Shown: positions 16,040-24,342, counted from the stretch's first letter. The stretch is 28,044 bases of DNA from Nitrospirota bacterium (GCA_021812785.1 JAKAMR010000012.1:1-28044), one strand, 5' to 3'. Program-made: numbers and translations. The notes: a model not told the origin generated them from the sequence alone.

Positions 16040-16477
16040 TTATCCCGGCGCACCAACTACAAGGTAACTTATAGCCGCTGTGAGTACCATTTCCTTGCAG
16101 TCAGACGTGAGGTCTTCAGTTTGCTTTACTAATCTGCGCAAATTTTTGGGCAGCCTGTTTAAGTCCCCTATGAACCGAAAATTTATTTCTTGTTTTTTGA
16201 ACTCGTGCATTTCCTCTAGAAGATATAATTCCAGCAGTTTCATAAGAAATGTGATTTCTGCTGACGGCCTCTGCCAGTTCTCAAGAGAAAAGGTGTAAAG
16301 CGTTAAAGCCCTGATGCCAAGGTTCCTTGCTGCCTGTATAATCTCCTTTGCGCGTTCGGCCCCGCGCCTGTGGCCCTCTAACCGGGGCAGTCCCCTCAAC
16401 TTCGCCCATCGGCCGTTTCCGTCCATTATTATGCCTACATGATGAGGCAGATTTTCGGGCAAACAGAAATATTTCAT
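16040..16477 (-). pseudogene. uppS: Truncated undecaprenyl diphosphate synthase
   Basis: The N-terminal half of a cis-prenyltransferase: 'HVGIIMDGNGRWAK' (catalytic Asp of the DGNGRWA motif), 'GHRRGAERAKEI', 'LTLYTFSLENWQRP' and 'FIGDLNRLP'. Homology ends at 'LTAAISY', just before the family's GGR.EI motif, where the IS right end begins (16064). The frame then runs into IS and intron and stops at 16040. Splicing of the intron would not help: the joined exons read LVV-A-stop. The C-terminal 90 or so residues, including the RT.GE.R/LSNF-type substrate region, are missing, so it is almost certainly inactive. The start overlaps the RND gene stop in an ATGA, showing that uppS was once coupled to the module-2 pump operon. 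Confidence 0.9.
16054..16064 (-). repeat. Right terminal inverted repeat of the IS, outer part
   Basis: Read on the minus strand it is CCTTGTAGTTG, matching CCCTATCGTTG at the left end in 8 of 11 positions. The repeat continues as CATAAA at 14128-14123 on the far side of the group II intron. Confidence 0.75.
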
Positions 16478-19400
16478 ACATCTGCCTTGTTTTGTTGTTT
16501 ACTAACGCGGAAAATGTGGAACATTACCGGCAACATGGTCAGCACCAACGGAAACTGAATAATAAGACCGGAGATTATCGCTATGGCCAGGGGCTTTAGC
16601 ATTGCGGCCCCCTGGCCGATGCCAAGCGCTAGCGGCATAAGGGCCAGTATCGCGGCAAAAGTCGTCATGGCGATAGGCCGCATACGGTTCTTGCCCGCAA
16701 GGACAAGGGCCTCTTTTCTGTCCTGCCTTTCACCAAGCTCATAATATTCTGATACATAGAAAATGGCCACTTCCGTTGCTATCCCGATTATCATGGTCAT
16801 TCCCATCATGGCCGAGATGTTCAATTCTGTCCCCGTAATAAACAGACCGATAAACACCCCCATGACGGCTAAAAGAGTTGTTATCAGAATCGAGGCCGCC
16901 ACGCGGAAACTTTCATAAAGATAAAGCAGCAGTAGGAAGACGAGCGCAACGGCTGCGGCAAATACTGCCATGAGCCCTGCAAAGGCTATCTGCTGCTGCT
17001 TGTAAAGCCCGCCAAGGCTGTAATATACCCCTTTCGGGAAAAGGCCGGGGCGGTTCAGGACCTTTTTTACATCCCGGATCGTTGAGCCCATGTCTCTGCC
17101 GCTTATCCTTCCGGTGACTCTGATCATCCTTTTTAAGTTGTCACGCGTTATCTCAGGCTGGCCTGTTATGGCGGTTATGGTGGCTATCCTTCCAAGTGGA
17201 AAGAGATGGCCGTCAGGTGCGCGCAGTTGCAGCTTATCCAGGACATCTTCGGTCTCCCTGTATTTTTCGGGGATCCATACCCTCACTCCGACCATTTTGG
17301 GACCCTGTTCCACCTTTGTGGTAACAAGGCCGCTCATAAGGGCGTTAAGGTCCGCGGTAACTGATTCCGGGTCCACTCCCTCAAGCGCCGCCTTGACGCG
17401 GTCCACCTTTATATCCAACGCGTCGCCAGCCAGTATGATCCCGTCGTTCACGTCAACCACGCCGGGGATCTTGCTTATCAGGCCAGCCACTTTCGAGCCC
17501 AGTTGCCCAAGGACCTTCCCATTGTCTGAAAATATCTTGATATCAATCGGCTGGGGGACCCCGGTAAAATCCCCTATCATATCTTCTATAAGCTGGTGTA
17601 AATCGATATGCAGGCCGGGCACCGAATGCTCCACCCGCTGCCGGACATCATCCATCACCTCATCTATCGGCTTCCTAGGGAAAGGTTTTAACCTTATGAA
17701 AAAATCGCCCTGGTATGATTCTGTTACACCTCCTCCAAGCTGGAGCCCGGTGCGCCTTGAGTATGTATCCACCGCCGGCGTTTTGCGAAGGATTGCCTCG
17801 ACCTCCCTTAAAAGACGGTCTGTCTCGGTGAGCGAGGTCCCCGGTTTGGCGTAGTAGTCCAGGATGAATCCCCCTTCGTCCATTTTAGGGATGAACCCTG
17901 AGCCCAGGTGTTTGTAGCTCATCCATCCTGCAAGCAGGAGCGCCGCGACAGGCAGCAACATAAACACCGGACGGCCAAGCAGGCGGCCCATGATCTTCTC
18001 ATAGCCTTTGTGGGTCTTATGGGTGATAAAGCCCCCCTCCTTCTGGTCGGCGTCCTTTTGTCCCAGCAGGTGGTCTGCCAAAAGAGGCACGGCAAGCCAG
18101 GCCACAAAATAGGAGACCACGAGGCTTGCGGCCATGGTCAGGGAAAGGGCCTTGAAAAACGCCCCGGTCACACCGGAAAGGAAGGCAAGGGGAGCGAAGA
18201 TAACTATGGTAGAGGCGGAGGACCCCAGGAGCGGAGGAGTAAACTCGCGTGCAGCCTCCATGATCTTTTTGTGGTGGTTGCCGGCCCCGCCGCCCCTGAG
18301 CCGCCTGACAATATGCTCGATCATAACTATCGTGTCGTCGATGATTAGCCCGACCGCCGCAGCCATTCCGCCAAGCGTCATCATATTAAAACTCTGGTGC
18401 AGCACATACAGCAGAAGTACGGAGGCAGCAAGCACCCCTGGAACGGTAATAATGGCTATAAGTGTTATTTTTATGTTCCGGAGGAAGACAAAAAGTATAA
18501 TAGCCGCTAGCACAACGCCTATCAGGATCGCGTCCCGGACGCTTCCGGCCGATGCGGTTATGAGCTGGCTCTGGTCGTACCAGTTGGCTATCTTGACCCC
18601 CGGCGGTATCTGGCTTTTGAAGGACGCCAATTTCGCCTTAACATCGCCGGCTATCCTGACGGTGTTGCCGCCCCTCTGCTGATATATGTTCAGAAGCACG
18701 GCGTCGTGCCCATCTGCGGTCACCCGGGTCCACTGCGGCACAGTGCTTCGGCTGACAGTCGCAACATCATCAAGCAGCACGGGTCCGTTCGATCCTGCTC
18801 GCAGCACGGTATCACGGATCTCGTTAAGACTTGTAAACCTTGTATCGGACATCGTCAGATAGAGCTTGTAGTGGTCCTCCAACCGACCCACGGCAGTGAT
18901 GACATTTGCAGCCGAAAGAGCCTTTGCAACGTCCGACAGAGAAAGGCCGTATGAGGCAAGCTTGGCCGGGTCCACCGTAACCCGGTATTCCTCCAGTTGT
19001 CCGCCCTGCACCTGCACCCTTGACACCCCGTTGACAGTGGAGAGAAGAGGACGGAGCTGATAGAAAGCGAAATCATGGAGTTCCGTAAGCGAGCGTGTAT
19101 CAGAAGTTAGACTGTAGGCCATCACGGGGTCGATGGTGGGATCCATCCGTTTTACCCTGAAAGCCGTGCCCGCCGGCAGCCTCGGCATCACCTGGTTTAT
19201 CGCCGACTCCACCTGCAGAAGCGATGTGGCCATGTTCCTGCCCCAGTTGAAATCTACGATCACCTCGGCGCTTCCACGGCTGGTAGTCGAATGGACGCTT
19301 ACAACCCCTGGGACCGCCCTTACAGCCTGCTCCACGGGCCATGTAACCTCTATGGCCATCAGGCTGGCGGGCCGGTCTCCCGCATCCAGTTCCGCGGCAA

Positions 19401-19533
19401 TTCTTGGAAAGCTCACGTTTGGCAGAAGGGAAACCGGGAGCTTTACGCTGCTTGCGGCCCCGCCGAGCATAAGAACGGCAAGCAGGAAAAGGATCGAGCG
19501 GCGATGGTGCTGGACCCAACCTGTAAAAGTCAT
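16474..19533 (-). CDS. RND efflux pump inner-membrane subunit, module 2
   Basis: A 1019-residue RND permease. It has TM1 plus 'VKLPVSLLPNVSFPRIAAELDAG', then a periplasmic porter domain, then a TM4 proton-relay stretch 'MAAAVGLIIDDTIVMIEHIVRR' with the paired Asp residues. The second half has 'GFIPKMDEGGFILDYYAKPG' and 'MTMIIGIATEVAIFYVSEYYELG' (TM10 region), then 'NRMRPIAMTTFAAILALMPLALGIG'. It is a clear but distant paralogue of the module-1 pump and closer to general CzcA/AcrB-like permeases; the substrate is unclear. The ATG start (19533) overlaps the adaptor stop (ATGA) and follows a GAGGGGGG Shine-Dalgarno. The stop overlaps the start of truncated uppS. Confidence 0.92.
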   Translation of the reverse strand: MTFTGWVQHHRRSILFLLAVLMLGGAASSVKLPVSLLPNVSFPRIAAELDAGDRPASLMAIEVTWPVEQAVRAVPGVVSVHSTTSRGSAEVIVDFNWGRNMATSLLQVESAINQVMPRLPAGTAFRVKRMDPTIDPVMAYSLTSDTRSLTELHDFAFYQLRPLLSTVNGVSRVQVQGGQLEEYRVTVDPAKLASYGLSLSDVAKALSAANVITAVGRLEDHYKLYLTMSDTRFTSLNEIRDTVLRAGSNGPVLLDDVATVSRSTVPQWTRVTADGHDAVLLNIYQQRGGNTVRIAGDVKAKLASFKSQIPPGVKIANWYDQSQLITASAGSVRDAILIGVVLAAIILFVFLRNIKITLIAIITVPGVLAASVLLLYVLHQSFNMMTLGGMAAAVGLIIDDTIVMIEHIVRRLRGGGAGNHHKKIMEAAREFTPPLLGSSASTIVIFAPLAFLSGVTGAFFKALSLTMAASLVVSYFVAWLAVPLLADHLLGQKDADQKEGGFITHKTHKGYEKIMGRLLGRPVFMLLPVAALLLAGWMSYKHLGSGFIPKMDEGGFILDYYAKPGTSLTETDRLLREVEAILRKTPAVDTYSRRTGLQLGGGVTESYQGDFFIRLKPFPRKPIDEVMDDVRQRVEHSVPGLHIDLHQLIEDMIGDFTGVPQPIDIKIFSDNGKVLGQLGSKVAGLISKIPGVVDVNDGIILAGDALDIKVDRVKAALEGVDPESVTADLNALMSGLVTTKVEQGPKMVGVRVWIPEKYRETEDVLDKLQLRAPDGHLFPLGRIATITAITGQPEITRDNLKRMIRVTGRISGRDMGSTIRDVKKVLNRPGLFPKGVYYSLGGLYKQQQIAFAGLMAVFAAAVALVFLLLLYLYESFRVAASILITTLLAVMGVFIGLFITGTELNISAMMGMTMIIGIATEVAIFYVSEYYELGERQDRKEALVLAGKNRMRPIAMTTFAAILALMPLALGIGQGAAMLKPLAIAIISGLIIQFPLVLTMLPVMFHIFRVSKQQNKADV

Positions 19534-20624
19534 TTTCCCCCCTCAACCTTTACGGACATCCCGTCTTTAAGCTCGTAATTCCCCAAAACCACCACCTCGT
19601 CGCCGTGTTTCAGGCCGCCTCCGGAGACCCGGATTTCATTGCCGCTCTCAATGCCTGTTTGGACGGCGTGTTTCACGGCATGCCCATTGCCTACGGTATA
19701 AAGCACATCTTTGCCGCCCTCGGGCAGCACCGCGCTTCTAGGCACTATCATTCCGTAAGAGGAAGCCGTTTCGATCCTGCCCATAATGTATTCCCCAAGC
19801 AGGAAACCGCAGGAGCGGGGCAGCGAAACGAAGACATCCACCAGGCGCGTGGACGGGCTTATCGCGCGAGATATCTTTCTTACTTTTCCGGTGACCTGTT
19901 TCAGGGCTGGCTCGTTTACGGGAGAAAGTGAGATGGACTGGCCGGAAACGAGCCGCTCGGCGGCATTTGGTTCAACCCCAAGCCGGACTTCGAGGTGGTT
20001 TTGACCTATGACCCCAGCTAAAGGCTGGCCATCGGCAACTATCGCGCCCTCCTGGACGTTTACATTGCTTACGAGCCCGCTCTCCGTCGAGCGGATTATG
20101 CGTTTACCGTCCACCCCCATTTTTTTAAGGTTTTCAAGTTTGGATGAGGCCTGCTTGAATGTCTCCTCTGTCTTCAGCATCTGTGTATTCGTCGCCAGCT
20201 TAAGGTCGAAAAGCTGTTTTACATGATTCAGGTTCTGTTTTGATATCTTATAAGAGGTCTTTGCCTGTTCAAGCTGAAGGAGCGTATCGGGGCTGGGCTC
20301 TATTTCCAGAAGAGGGTCACCCCTTGAGACCTTCTGCCCTGTGCTTACCATCACACGGTTTACTCTTATCTCATACGGAACGGAGGCGACCCGCACGGCA
20401 CCAGGCGCGGGCACTACATCACCATAAACCATAATATAGGTTGAAACGGAGCCCTCTTTTATGGGAGCAACCCGGACGCTTGCGACGGGGCCATTGTTTT
20501 CAGGCTCAGACATGGCTGCCTCAGCTTTCGGCGCTCCGCTTTTTAAGGACATAAGTTCGCCTGTCCCAAGACAAACAATTGCCACTACAACCATGACTCC
20601 CCTCAGGGGGATTTTCGCTTCCAT
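19530..20624 (-). CDS. RND periplasmic adaptor, module 2 (HlyD family)
   Basis: 364 residues with one N-terminal hydrophobic anchor (about 8-28, RGVMVVVAIVCLGTGELMSL) and no lipobox Cys, unlike the module-1 adaptor. The 'MVYGDVVPAPGAVRVASVPYEIRVNRVMVSTGQKVSRGDPLLEIEP' segment is the first half of the lipoyl/barrel-sandwich domain. A coiled coil follows (LEQAKTSYKISKQNLNHVKQLFDLK...), then 'SGLVSNVNVQEGAIVADGQPL' and a beta-barrel (VRKISRAISPSTRLVDVFVSLP). A strong Shine-Dalgarno (GAGGAGGT) precedes the start. The gene is 21 bp downstream of the channel gene and overlaps the pump gene. Confidence 0.88.
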   Translation of the reverse strand: MEAKIPLRGVMVVVAIVCLGTGELMSLKSGAPKAEAAMSEPENNGPVASVRVAPIKEGSVSTYIMVYGDVVPAPGAVRVASVPYEIRVNRVMVSTGQKVSRGDPLLEIEPSPDTLLQLEQAKTSYKISKQNLNHVKQLFDLKLATNTQMLKTEETFKQASSKLENLKKMGVDGKRIIRSTESGLVSNVNVQEGAIVADGQPLAGVIGQNHLEVRLGVEPNAAERLVSGQSISLSPVNEPALKQVTGKVRKISRAISPSTRLVDVFVSLPRSCGFLLGEYIMGRIETASSYGMIVPRSAVLPEGGKDVLYTVGNGHAVKHAVQTGIESGNEIRVSGGGLKHGDEVVVLGNYELKDGMSVKVEGGK

Positions 20625-20645
20625 TATTAAAAATACCTCCTCAGA

Positions 20646-22043
20646 TTAGCTGCCGCTTGCAATATATTCTCCGGCTGTGATTTCAAGTGCGACATACAGG
20701 CCGGCAAGGTTCTGCTTCAGTTTCAGGACATCCAGACGCACTGTTGTCAGCCGGCCCACTTCATTGTAATAGCTCAGGACGTCAATATTTCCCTCGAGGA
20801 AACCGTTATATGACACATGGACAAGTTTTTCCAGCGTCTGCACCGCCTTGTTTTCGGCATCAATCTGTTTTTCAACCGATTTAATGTCCGCCAATATGGC
20901 CGCTGTATCCGCCCTCGCCTGAAAGACCCGGTCCATGTATTCGTCGTAGAGCTGTTTCCTGCTCGCTTTTTCAATCGCTATATGGCCCTGGTTCCGGTCA
21001 AAAAACGGGAGGCTTATCGATACGGAAAACCCGGTCGTTATGACATTGGTTGTGTCCCGCGCGTGGGAAAACCCGATGCTTATGTCCGGAAACTGCGCGC
21101 GCACGGCGGCCCTCAGACGGGCCTCCTGGCTTTTATATCCCTCTCTGAGAGCCAGAAGATCAAGCCGCCTGTTTTCGAGCCCGCTCATGATATCGTGCAG
21201 TGTAGGGAGGCTTTTGAAACCAGGTAATTTTATACTTGTTTTAAGCGGGATGTTGCTCGACGGGGGAAATCCCAATATGCGGTTAAGGCCGAGTCTTTCC
21301 TGTTTGAGCTTCTGCTCGACCTCAAGAACTGTAGTGTGGGTCTTTCTCAAGGTAGCGTCTACGGCATCCAGATCAATGAGCGTCATATCACCCGCGGCAA
21401 CCGCTTTTTTGATGGCTTCCAGATTCTTCTGGAGGGCACTCTCTTCCGTTTGCGCGACCTGCAGTTGTTTTTCAAGAGTGACGATCCTGTAAACGCTCAG
21501 TTTGGCGGATTCCGCCACTTGCCACTCCCCCCAGGCTATATCAAGGTTGACGGATGCCTCTTCAGCCCGGGCCGCGTCGACTTGCGCCCCCCTGGTCAGG
21601 AGGGCCTTTATGATACTCCAGTCCATGCCAAGCCCATATGCGTTGACCGTGCCCTGGTCGCTGCCGCCACTAGGGACATCGAGGCTGTAGCTGAAAGCGG
21701 GGTTTGGTAGAATGCCGGCCTGTAAAAGCTGGGCTTTGGCAATCCCCCTGAAATCCCTCTCCGCGCGCAGGGCCGGGTTCGCTATGACGGCTATGATTGC
21801 CGCATCCTGAGCAGATATGCCCTTTTTGAAATCGATACTGCGCGGTTTCAGGACTGGATGCTTGATGAGAGCGGCCCGCATATGTATGGCTTCCGGGCTG
21901 GGAACCGCAAGCCTGCGGGAAACAGCCGCTTGATCAATAGGTTTCGGGCGATACGTTGCACAACTAAAAAGAATTGCAAGCAACGGAACACATAATAGCC
22001 TCGCCGCTCCGGGGAAACGCATTTTACAATGAAAGGGAAACAA
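20646..22043 (-). CDS. Outer-membrane efflux channel lipoprotein, module 2 (TolC-like)
   Basis: A 465-residue outer-membrane factor with signal peptide and lipobox LFSC (Cys28), followed by 'ATYRPKPIDQAAVSRRL'. That is closely comparable to 'ASFHPRPISPSETASKF' in the module-1 channel, so the two are paralogues. OEP-domain features include 'AAIIAVIANPALRAERDFRGIAKAQL' and 'FSVSISLPFFDRNQGHIAIEKASRK'. Long helical stretches (QVAQTEESALQKNLEAIKKAV, KSVEKQIDAENKAVQTLEKLV) would build the periplasmic alpha-barrel. Met8 (22022) is an alternative start. It is the first gene of the module-2 pump operon; the candidate operator lies about 145-175 bp upstream. Confidence 0.88.
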   Translation of the reverse strand: MFPFHCKMRFPGAARLLCVPLLAILFSCATYRPKPIDQAAVSRRLAVPSPEAIHMRAALIKHPVLKPRSIDFKKGISAQDAAIIAVIANPALRAERDFRGIAKAQLLQAGILPNPAFSYSLDVPSGGSDQGTVNAYGLGMDWSIIKALLTRGAQVDAARAEEASVNLDIAWGEWQVAESAKLSVYRIVTLEKQLQVAQTEESALQKNLEAIKKAVAAGDMTLIDLDAVDATLRKTHTTVLEVEQKLKQERLGLNRILGFPPSSNIPLKTSIKLPGFKSLPTLHDIMSGLENRRLDLLALREGYKSQEARLRAAVRAQFPDISIGFSHARDTTNVITTGFSVSISLPFFDRNQGHIAIEKASRKQLYDEYMDRVFQARADTAAILADIKSVEKQIDAENKAVQTLEKLVHVSYNGFLEGNIDVLSYYNEVGRLTTVRLDVLKLKQNLAGLYVALEITAGEYIASGS

Positions 22044-22186
22044 CGGTCGCCAAAAAGCCTATTTTATGTTTCAAGCCGGGGTTTCCATAAACATTGAGGC
22101 CATACATCGTTCATTTACCTCCGCTGGTCTTCCATGAATTCGTTTTCCACGGCGATTTTTGCCGTCCGTTTATAAATGTAATTCCT

Positions 22187-22219
22187 GAAGATTAAGCGAA
22201 AATTAAATAAACATTACAA
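22187..22219. promoter_or_regulatory. Candidate response-regulator operator upstream of module-2 pump operon
   Basis: Three 11-bp direct repeats: GAAGATTAAGC (22187-22197), GAAAATTAAAT (22198-22208) and AAACATTACAA (22209-22219). On the minus strand the array is followed, toward the channel gene, by TTTATAAA (around 22170-22177), a plausible -10. The array would then overlap the -35, as for class II activation by OmpR-family regulators. A nearly identical block of about 49 bp lies at 25490-25538, upstream of the intact propeller gene. Confidence 0.6.
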
Positions 22220-22244
22220 ATATGAAAGGTTTGAGTTTGCGGTT

Positions 22245-23651
22245 TTACAGCTTGCGTGGAATGTAGACGGTAAAAATGGAGCCTTCGCCGGGTATGCTTG
22301 AGACCTCCACATGCCCTCTGTGGGCCAGGATGATGGCTTTGACAAGACTCAACCCCAGCCCAAGCCCCCTCTGTGAGCGGCTTTTATCTCCGCGGTACAA
22401 GCGCTCCCATATTTTCGGGAGTTCTTGAGGATGGATCCCGGCGCCGGTATCTTTGATGCGGGCAATAATATTTTGATGCTCCTGAACGGTTTGAATATCT
22501 ATCGCACCTCCGGCAGGCGTATACTTGATAGCGTTATCAAGTAAATTTGCAATAGCCTGCTGCAACCTGTTACGGTCCGCAACCAAAGTCAGCCCTTCGT
22601 GAAGCTCCGTTTGAATTGTAATATTCTTTTCCTCAGCTATATAGCTGTACAGATCGATTATCTCGCTTATCAATATCGAGATATTCACATTCTCCAGGTC
22701 CAGCCGCATCGTCCCGGTCTCGGCCTCGGAAATATCCATGATTGTATTCAGCATTGTAAGAATCCGATCGGTTTCTTCTATGCAGTCGACCAATGCGCCT
22801 TTAAGGTTATCAGGATTATCATCGGAGCGCAGAGCAATTTCCGCAGTGCCGCGAATCCTGGTTATGGGAGTCCGAAGATCATGCGCCACATTGTCCAGTC
22901 CCTCCCTCATGCCTTTTACGAGACGTTCAATTTTCTCAAGCATTGTGTTAAAAAGTCTGCTTAGTTCACGGAGCTCATCGTTGCTCTTCCCCGCCGGCAC
23001 CCGCGCGCTGATCTCGCCGGTATCTATTATCAGGCGTGTAGTATTCGCCAGATACCGGATTGGCCTGAGTGCGCGGAATGTAAGAAACAAGCCCCCGGCA
23101 AAGCCGATTATGAATATGGGTATCATTATTTGCAGAAAAATGGCGCGAAAGTGCGCCATCAATTCCCTGGCGTTAACAGTCAGTCTTCCTACTTGCAAAA
23201 TCAGGCTTGTCGAAAGTGGTTTTGTAAAGACTTCATAAGTGTTCTTTATTCCATTGGAGGGAATATCAGACCAGCGCATCACGTTTTTTGCACTGTCCTT
23301 TTCAAGCTGTTTTAAATCCGGCGCCGGCCATTGCTGTGGAATGGACAAAAACACAGTACCATTTTTGGAATTTGCAAGGCGTACCAGGAAGAGGTCCGAA
23401 CTGCTCGTGTCCTTGTATTTTATCTCGTCAAGCGCTCTTTCAAGCCTGCTGAGCCCGCCTATTTGGAAATCCGCGATGTAGTCCTCCATTTCCGACTGGA
23501 TCAGCTTGTGGTCGTTTTGCCGTATGGAAACTCTCAGGGAAAAATATGTGAAAAAGAGCAGGACCAGGGAACTGGCGATAAAGATCGCCGAATACCAGAA
23601 AATCAGTTTGAAGCCTATTGTCTTTCGTGCGGAATCAAGCCTTGAAAACAT
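22245..23651 (-). CDS. Sensor histidine kinase, module 2 (CusS-like)
   Basis: 468 residues. TM1 is at about 15-37, the periplasmic sensor at about 38-168, and TM2 at about 172-192. HAMP follows (RALRPIRYLANTTRLIIDTG...), then a HisKA domain with 'DNVAHDLRTPITRIRG' (His257). The ATPase domain has LLDNAIKYTPAGG, IKDTGAGI, IWERLYRGDKSRSQRGLGLGLSL. It is paralogous to the module-1 kinase in the catalytic half, while the periplasmic sensors look much more diverged, suggesting different signals. Its start overlaps the regulator's end by 17 bp, so the pair is co-translated. Confidence 0.92.
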   Translation of the reverse strand: MFSRLDSARKTIGFKLIFWYSAIFIASSLVLLFFTYFSLRVSIRQNDHKLIQSEMEDYIADFQIGGLSRLERALDEIKYKDTSSSDLFLVRLANSKNGTVFLSIPQQWPAPDLKQLEKDSAKNVMRWSDIPSNGIKNTYEVFTKPLSTSLILQVGRLTVNARELMAHFRAIFLQIMIPIFIIGFAGGLFLTFRALRPIRYLANTTRLIIDTGEISARVPAGKSNDELRELSRLFNTMLEKIERLVKGMREGLDNVAHDLRTPITRIRGTAEIALRSDDNPDNLKGALVDCIEETDRILTMLNTIMDISEAETGTMRLDLENVNISILISEIIDLYSYIAEEKNITIQTELHEGLTLVADRNRLQQAIANLLDNAIKYTPAGGAIDIQTVQEHQNIIARIKDTGAGIHPQELPKIWERLYRGDKSRSQRGLGLGLSLVKAIILAHRGHVEVSSIPGEGSIFTVYIPRKL

Positions 23652-24306
23652 AACCTATGCCACGTATCGTATGGATAAGCTTCTGATCGAAATCCTTTTC
23701 AATTTTGTTTCGCAGTCTGCAAACGAGCACATCCACAACATTAGTCTGGGGGTCAAAGTTATACCCCCAAATATGCTCCAGTATCATGGTCTTTGATACT
23801 ACTCTGCCCGTATTGCGCAAGAAATATTCGAGCAGGGCGAACTCGCGATACTGTAAATCAATTTTTATGCCTTTTCTGTAAACTTCCCTTATAAGAAGAT
23901 TTGTGGAAATATCACCTACGGTAAGACGCGTCGTTTCAGCGATGCCGCTTGCCCTGCGGATGAGCGCCTGCAAACGGGCCAGAAGCTCGGAAAATGAGAA
24001 CGGTTTGGTCAGGTAATCGTCGCCTCCGGCCCGCAGGCCCCTGACGCGGTCGTCTACCGTGTGTTTTGCGCTCAGGATTATTACCGGTGTGTTTACCTTC
24101 TGGCGACGAACCTCTTCGATCAGGTTAATACCGTCAAGCAGCGGCAACATGATATCAATCACAGCGGAATCATAGGTTCCAGCAAGCATAGAATGAAGTC
24201 CGTCCTGGCCGTTGTCCGCATGGTCCACGGCAAAGCCCGCCTGTCTCAATCCGCGTATGATAAACGAGGCTATTTTTTGGTCGTCTTCTACAATCAGGAT
24301 ACGCAT
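23635..24306 (-). CDS. OmpR/CusR-family response regulator, module 2
   Basis: 223 residues. The receiver has Asp8/Asp9, phospho-acceptor Asp51 (VIDIMLPLLDG), VIILSAK, and the canonical GGDDYLTKPFSF. The winged-helix DNA-binding domain is at about 125-223, with 'QYREFALLEYFLRNTGRVVS', 'FDPQTNVVDVLVCRLRNKI' and 'LIHTIRGIGYVFK'. It is collinear with the module-1 regulator and shares an identical 42-bp start region. It likely binds the 11-bp repeat arrays; because the DNA-binding helices of the two paralogues are so similar, cross-regulation is plausible. Confidence 0.93.
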   Translation of the reverse strand: MRILIVEDDQKIASFIIRGLRQAGFAVDHADNGQDGLHSMLAGTYDSAVIDIMLPLLDGINLIEEVRRQKVNTPVIILSAKHTVDDRVRGLRAGGDDYLTKPFSFSELLARLQALIRRASGIAETTRLTVGDISTNLLIREVYRKGIKIDLQYREFALLEYFLRNTGRVVSKTMILEHIWGYNFDPQTNVVDVLVCRLRNKIEKDFDQKLIHTIRGIGYVFKA

Positions 24307-24319
24307 ATTCAGGATGTCC
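24278..24319 (-). repeat. 42-bp identical stretch shared with the module-1 regulator start (copy 2)
   Basis: Identical to 10845-10886, spanning the first codons, the ATG and 13 nt of leader. The identity stops abruptly upstream, where module 2 continues TTGC and module 1 continues CGGC. Confidence 0.8.
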
Positions 24320-24321
24320 TT

Positions 24322-24342
24322 GCTAATTATAATAAAATTAGC
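24322..24342. repeat. Small palindrome in the module-2 regulator leader
   Basis: GCTAATT (24322-24328) and AATTAGC (24336-24342) form a perfect 7-bp inverted repeat 16-36 bp upstream of the regulator ATG. On the minus strand it includes TATAAT. It may be part of the promoter or an operator; module 1 lacks it. Confidence 0.35.

Larger units (their letters stand above)
14129..16053 (-). mobile_element. Group II intron with reverse transcriptase, inserted in the IS right terminal repeat
   Basis: On the minus strand it starts with GTGCGCC (16053 downward), fitting the GUGYG 5' rule. It ends ...CCCTACCGCGAC (14129), fitting the AY 3' rule. A 34-nt domain V (14201-14168) and a domain VI-like hairpin (about 14162-14134) are present, and the length is 1925 bp. 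Removing it joins GTTG to CATAAA, which restores the IS terminal repeat and thereby supports both boundaries. The element encodes a reverse transcriptase/maturase without a recognisable HNH endonuclease domain. Confidence 0.88.
12618..16064 (-). mobile_element. IS1380-like insertion sequence, interrupted by a group II intron
   Basis: The left end begins CCCTATCGTTGCATAAA (12618-12634). The right end, read inward from 16064, begins CCTTGTAGTTG and continues CATAAA only after the intron is removed (14128 downward). Aligned this way the termini match at 14 of 17 positions and begin with CC, as in the IS1380 family. If the flanking GTTA/TAAC is included, the inverted repeat lengthens by 4 bp. Without the intron the element would be about 1522 bp. 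The flanks (12614-12617 GTTA; 16065-16068 TAAC) are not a direct target duplication and belong to two different broken genes. This fits a deletion or recombination event rather than a simple insertion. Confidence 0.8.

Noticed and set aside
12614..16068. GTTA and TAAC next to the IS ends as a target-site duplication
   Set aside because: They are complementary rather than direct repeats, and the flanks belong to different genes. They are better explained as an extension of the terminal repeats or as coincidence (both genes have GTTAC/GTAAC there).
16040..16477. uppS as an intron-split gene restored by splicing
   Set aside because: The joined exons give a stop two codons after the junction, and the DNA beyond the intron is IS sequence rather than the rest of uppS.
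22141..22175. Hairpin ACGGC/GCCGT in the module-2 pump leader as a riboswitch
   Set aside because: Only a 5-bp stem with no further conserved structure was seen, and module 1 has no counterpart.
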